This document shows positions 7,187 through 10,600 of a stretch of 10,600 bases of DNA, one piece after another. Where the stretch lies: positions 1 to 10,600 of the forward strand of contig SIAG01000111.1 of assembly GCA_009691925.1 (NCBI GenBank), read 5' to 3'. The DNA is from Planctomycetaceae bacterium. GTDB lineage: Bacteria > Planctomycetota > Planctomycetia > Pirellulales > UBA1268. Numbering within the stretch: position 1 is the stretch's first letter; each line of letters opens with the position of its first letter. A model generated the notes under the pieces. The model was not told where the DNA came from and made no database searches. It saw nothing but the letters and a program-made list of their open reading frames with translations. Both the position numbers and the translations under genes were made by a program.

Positions 7187-9538
7187 ATGTGCTCAAGGAA
7201 GCATTCCGATCAAAAACGTCGCCAGGCAGAACTTGCCCGCCGGCGGAAAAACAGGCTCCGCAATCCCGAGGGCTGGCAGCCACGTCCGCCCGCGGAGGCC
7301 GAGGTTTTGGATCTCGCGCCCATCGCGTTGCCGGATGAGCCGGCGGAAGACAGGGCGGTGTTCGATCCGACGGCTCGCAACGCCCTGTCGGCTGATCTTC
7401 AGGCCGAGTTGGCCCTCGTCCAGGAGGCGTTCGACCTCTGTGCGCGAGGCGAGCCGCACGCTGCACTCGATCGTCTCACGGCGATCGCGCGGAAAAGCCC
7501 CTACGCCGACTGGCGGCTGTTCATCCGCGGGCTCGTTCCCTTCCAGCGCGGCGATCGCGCCGCCGCCCGGGAGGCCTGGCACCGACTGGAGGCCGGGCGG
7601 CGCCCGGCCCGGATCGCCACCACGCTCGGCCGCGCGTGGGACGCGGCCGCCAGTGAATCCCCGGCGCCGGCTGATGGCACGTCGGGGATGGAGGCCGCCG
7701 CCGTCAGCCTGATGCGGAGGGCATCCCTGTGGGCCGCTGCCCGCGAGATCGCGGCGATCCGGCATCGCGACGAGGAACGCACGTTCTCGGCCTCGCAGGC
7801 CGCGCTCGCGATCCGCCTCGAGAAGCACTATCGCCCGCTCGACCCCGATTTCGTGAGCGAGTTCTCCGCCGCCTGCCGTGCTTTGGCCCTCCGCCAGCCG
7901 GACTATGAGCCGTTGCTGGCCCTCTGCCGGAGCACCGCGGGACCGGCCGACGATCCCCGCAATACCCGGCTGCAGTTCATGCATCTCCAGCGGTTCATCG
8001 ACGCCGACGAAGAGGTTCGGCAGTCCGCGCGGGAGTATGTGGATCGTGATCTGCCGGGGCTCACGCATCTCCCCGAGCCGCTCCGTGCGGCACTCGCCAG
8101 CGCTACGCTCGAGCGGGCCGCCTCTTCGCTCCTCGATCGGGAAGACGGGTTCCTGCGGGATTTGACCCCGCAAGAAGAACGGGTCTGCCAACGGCTGCTG
8201 TGTGAGTCGCTCCAGCGCCATCCTCGCAATCTTCGGGCCCACGAGACTCTGATCGACCTGCTCGCGACGCGGGCGGAGGAGGACGATTCGCGCGGTGATG
8301 CCGGCCGGGCGCTGATCGATGCCAAGCTGGCGTTCGTCGGCCAGTTTCCCGACCAGTATGAGCATGTCCGCGACCTCATCGATCGGTTCGTCGCCGCGGG
8401 TGATTTCGCGCGGGCCGAGCCGCTGGTGAAAAGCCTCACGGATCAGCGGACCGGCGACATGGGGTCGAAGGCCACACCCTGGCGATTCGAGCTTCTTCGG
8501 GCGTCATCGCGGGCGGCGGCGGATGACTCGCTCCCGGAGGCCCGGGGGGCACTCGAGGCGGCCATCGCCGCCTGGCCCAACTGGATGCCCCGCAGGTGGA
8601 TCCCATTCCTGGAGGCGGCGCTGCTGCTCCGCGAAGGGAACGAGGCCGGCGTTGCGGCGGCGTTGGATGCCGGCCGGCGGGAGTCGCCGGACGACCTGAC
8701 CAGCGACATGATGCTCCATGAGGCGTTGGTGCGACTAAAGTGCCCGGCGGCGAGAATCGAGCCGATCCGCACGCGAGTTCGACACGCCGCAAAGAATATG
8801 GCGATCGACTCCCCCATCGCGCCGCTGGTGCATGTCGCCTGCTTCTTCATGGAGCTTGAACGGTGTGGGATTCCACTCGACGGCGAGGACCATCCCGCGT
8901 ACGCCATCGGCCGGGCGTTGGGCCAACGACTTGGGCATGATGGCACATGGACGCTGGGCAGCTTCTTCGGCGGGGGAAGCGGTCTGCCGGTGGATGATCC
9001 CGGATTCTGGGCCGCGTTCCGCTGGCTCGCGACCCATGATTTCTTCGGCACGGTGAATCCCAAGCGCGAGCCCAAGGGCATCACCCGACTGGCCGACAAC
9101 CAGCCCCGGGCAGCCGCAGAAGTGCTCGAGTGGCTGACTCGGACCGCCCCTCGTTCGCTGACGACCCGCAAGGCTGGGAAACGGCTCACCCTCGTGGAAA
9201 AGTTCATCGCTATCGAGCAGAATCCGGGGATTGCCCAGCGACTGCATGGGATCGTCACGGCAGCCCGGAAGGCGATCGAAGCGGCCAAAGACCAGAAGCG
9301 ACAGGCACAGTTTCGGTCCGCAGGCCGCGGCTTTTCCCCGCCGGAGTACGATCACGGCCCGTCCAATATGCCCCCCTTGCTGCAGGTCATCCTCGAGCGC
9401 GGCGGCCCGGAAGCGGTGGCCGAAATCGTCCCGCTGCTCATCGGGCCGATGAACGAAAAAAACGCGAAGCGAATCGCGGGCCTCGCGGCCCGGCTGGGGA
9501 TCTCACCAGACGAGCTGATCGATTTGTCGGAGCGTTGA
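7187..9538 (+). CDS. Large alpha-helical repeat protein (TPR-like), unknown function
   Basis: 783 residues, cytoplasmic by the absence of a signal peptide or membrane segment. The first ~27 residues are strongly basic (KHSDQKRRQAELARRRKNR) and could touch nucleic acid or an acidic partner. Most of the rest is predicted by eye as paired helices rich in Ala, Leu and Arg. The best TPR-like unit is ~76-147 (ALVQEAFDLCARGEPHAALD, then GLVPFQRGDRAAAREAWHRL), with further helical pairs at ~385-500 (VAAGDFARAEPLVKSL, LLREGNEAGVAAALDAG). A distinct C-terminal part (~595-783) has GLPVDDPGFWAAFRWLATHD, a charged helix at ~690-708, and a short Leu-rich end with GISPDELIDL. No enzyme motif is seen. It is the first gene of a rightward operon, 38 bp before the J-like gene, so a link to the chaperone pair (scaffold or client-binding factor) is inferred from position only. 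The function is not recognised. Confidence 0.85.
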   Translation: MCSRKHSDQKRRQAELARRRKNRLRNPEGWQPRPPAEAEVLDLAPIALPDEPAEDRAVFDPTARNALSADLQAELALVQEAFDLCARGEPHAALDRLTAIARKSPYADWRLFIRGLVPFQRGDRAAAREAWHRLEAGRRPARIATTLGRAWDAAASESPAPADGTSGMEAAAVSLMRRASLWAAAREIAAIRHRDEERTFSASQAALAIRLEKHYRPLDPDFVSEFSAACRALALRQPDYEPLLALCRSTAGPADDPRNTRLQFMHLQRFIDADEEVRQSAREYVDRDLPGLTHLPEPLRAALASATLERAASSLLDREDGFLRDLTPQEERVCQRLLCESLQRHPRNLRAHETLIDLLATRAEEDDSRGDAGRALIDAKLAFVGQFPDQYEHVRDLIDRFVAAGDFARAEPLVKSLTDQRTGDMGSKATPWRFELLRASSRAAADDSLPEARGALEAAIAAWPNWMPRRWIPFLEAALLLREGNEAGVAAALDAGRRESPDDLTSDMMLHEALVRLKCPAARIEPIRTRVRHAAKNMAIDSPIAPLVHVACFFMELERCGIPLDGEDHPAYAIGRALGQRLGHDGTWTLGSFFGGGSGLPVDDPGFWAAFRWLATHDFFGTVNPKREPKGITRLADNQPRAAAEVLEWLTRTAPRSLTTRKAGKRLTLVEKFIAIEQNPGIAQRLHGIVTAARKAIEAAKDQKRQAQFRSAGRGFSPPEYDHGPSNMPPLLQVILERGGPEAVAEIVPLLIGPMNEKNAKRIAGLAARLGISPDELIDLSER

Positions 9539-9576
9539 CAGCACCTGCAGCAGCCTTTGACCGGAGGGTTTACACC

Positions 9577-9909
9577 ATGGCCGACGACATGCCGATCAAC
9601 GGGCTTCCACCGGCGGCCCATCTCGCGCTCGGACTGCCCGCCACGGCTACGCCGGAGGAAGCCCGCGCCGCGTATCTCGAGGCCGTCAGGCACCATCCAC
9701 CCGACCGCGAACCGGAGCGGTTTCGGGAATTGCACACCGCTATGCAGGCTTTCTGCGACCCGCTACCGCTGGCAGAGTCGGCCCTCCAGCCACCGCGATC
9801 GCGGGCTGACCTCGAGGCGATCATCGTCGCCGCAGCCGCTCGGCCGCCGCGGCTCCCCACGCGGGTGCTCATGGCCCTCGGCAACGCCCCACAGGATCGC
9901 GACGGATGA
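9577..9909 (+). CDS. Small J-domain-like protein with HPPD in place of HPD
   Basis: 110 residues; GGAGGG (9563-9568), 8 nt before ATG 9577, fixes the start. The same frame is open further upstream, but that stretch overlaps the preceding gene and is not coding. Residues ~11-62 fit the J-domain pattern: LALGLPATATPEEARAAYLE (helices I and II region, 16-35), the loop VRHHPPDREPE (37-47), then RFRELHTAMQAFCDP (48-62, matching the usual F..I..AY..L.DP). In canonical J-domains the loop is HPD, which stimulates Hsp70 ATPase; here an extra Pro gives H-P-P-D. Residues ~75-110 form a short Ala/Arg/Pro-rich tail without zinc-finger or substrate-binding domain. Its stop codon overlaps the next start (ATGA), so it is translationally coupled to the GrpE-like gene, which supports a chaperone role. 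It could also be a J-like adaptor that binds without activating. Confidence 0.75.
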   Translation: MADDMPINGLPPAAHLALGLPATATPEEARAAYLEAVRHHPPDREPERFRELHTAMQAFCDPLPLAESALQPPRSRADLEAIIVAAAARPPRLPTRVLMALGNAPQDRDG

Positions 9910-10600
9910 GCAGCGACCCGATCGATCGCGAGCCGGAGGATGAATCTGGTTTGATCGGCGCGGCGGACATCGTCGCGGAGTTCACCGCACTGCGGCATGA
10001 GCTTAAGCTCCAAGTCAGGGCGGGCCGGGATCTGACCGCGGGGCTCGACGGCCTCGTGGACGGCTGTCTCGACCGCCGCCTCGGCGTTGTGGCCGAACGG
10101 CTGTCGCGATTAGAAACCGCACTGCAGTCGGTCGTCACTGGCACTCCGGCCCGGCTGGCGGCGGCCGGGAGCACCGAGGCGATCCGCCCGTTGGCCATGG
10201 CGCTGGCGGAAGTCGAAGAAAGCCTGGATCGGGCGGTGACCGCCATCGCCACCGAGGCCGAAACGATCCGTTGCGGCGTGACGGATACCGACGAGGACAC
10301 CGATCGCGAAACCGCCGACGCCGAGCCGCCGGAACCGGCCGCTGATTGGGATTCCTGCCTCGCCGAATCATCATGGCTGGTGCGCACGCTCGCGGCCGGC
10401 CTTGTCGGCCGGCTGCGGCAGGTCTTCGACGAGCAGGTGCACCGGGCCACTGGGGACGGTGAGCGGCGTGCCGGCATGCCGCGGGAGGCGGTCGCCGCGG
10501 CCGCGACGTCGCTGGCCGATGCGGGGCAGGGGCTCGAGCTCGTGCTCGTGAGGACTCGGCGGCTGATGGAGCAGGCGGGGCTCCGACGGATCGACGTGCT
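9906..10600 (+). CDS. GrpE-like nucleotide exchange factor homologue, C-terminus cut by window end
   Basis: 231 complete codons are visible from ATG 9906, which overlaps the preceding stop by 4 bp (ATGA); AGGA (9893-9896) lies 9 nt upstream. The N-terminus is acidic, followed by helices at ~20-46 (DIVAEFTALRHELKLQVR) and ~55-77, a helix at ~90-121, an acidic Thr/Asp/Glu/Pro linker (~125-149), and helical segments at ~150-185 and ~192-226. The last visible part, TRRLMEQAGLRRIDV (217-231), resembles the stretch of GrpE just before its beta domain, where family members have a Leu-rich helix followed by a Gly-x-x-x-Ile/Leu-(E/D) turn. The beta domain itself would be beyond the window. It is longer and more diverged than typical GrpE (about 200 residues). 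GrpE releases ADP from Hsp70; the coupling to a J-like gene supports that role here. A merely helical protein unrelated to GrpE is possible. Confidence 0.7.
   Translation, partial: MSSDPIDREPEDESGLIGAADIVAEFTALRHELKLQVRAGRDLTAGLDGLVDGCLDRRLGVVAERLSRLETALQSVVTGTPARLAAAGSTEAIRPLAMALAEVEESLDRAVTAIATEAETIRCGVTDTDEDTDRETADAEPPEPAADWDSCLAESSWLVRTLAAGLVGRLRQVFDEQVHRATGDGERRAGMPREAVAAAATSLADAGQGLELVLVRTRRLMEQAGLRRIDV

Noticed and set aside
7193..8365. A 390-codon minus-strand open frame
   Set aside because: Antisense to the 783-residue plus-strand gene, which continues through it with a good ribosome site and operon context. It has no recognisable domain and is expected in GC-rich coding DNA.
9130..9576. 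Upstream extension of the J-like reading frame
   Set aside because: It overlaps the helical repeat gene in another frame and is Arg/Pro-rich; the ATG at 9577 has a strong Shine-Dalgarno directly before the J-domain.

Overview
The window looks like a piece of a planctomycete chromosome, probably from the Pirellula/Rhodopirellula side of the phylum. The evidence is a set of protein families largely known from planctomycetes and relatives: exported proteins with a CxxCH cytochrome motif (PSCyt1 type) joined to DUF1587/DUF1595/DUF1592/DUF1588/DUF1585 modules, and a DUF1552 partner protein. No RNA gene, CRISPR array, insertion sequence or phage gene is visible.

Left part (1-7021, minus strand): four genes read leftwards and probably form one operon. 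In transcription order they are: an 809-residue exported protein with two CxxCH motifs and the full DUF1587-DUF1595-DUF1592-DUF1588-DUF1585 series (7021-4592); a DUF1552 protein (4567-3209) starting 24 bp later behind a strong Shine-Dalgarno; an exported 407-residue protein of unknown function (3081-1858) after a 127-bp gap with a small perfect hairpin; and a second exported CxxCH/DUF1587 protein (from 1799) whose 3' end lies beyond base 1. That last gene has no stop inside the window, so closed-ORF calling misses it and shows antisense shadow frames instead. These proteins are usually thought to act outside the cytoplasm, perhaps in electron transfer coupled to breakdown of complex organic matter, but their reactions are not established.

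Middle (7022-7186): a 165-bp divergent intergenic region. It holds an AT-rich -10-like core readable on both strands, a 6-bp inverted repeat just beside it, and an 8-bp direct repeat exactly 40 bp apart.

Right part (7187-10600, plus strand): a GC-richer rightward operon. It encodes a 783-residue alpha-helical repeat protein of unknown function, a 110-residue J-domain-like protein whose catalytic HPD reads H-P-P-D, and, overlapping it by ATGA, a GrpE-like protein cut by the window end. A J-like protein translationally coupled to a GrpE-like protein suggests an accessory Hsp70 chaperone system. The Hsp70 itself is not in the window. This is the most promising candidate for an under-described system here, with the helical repeat protein as a possible dedicated component.
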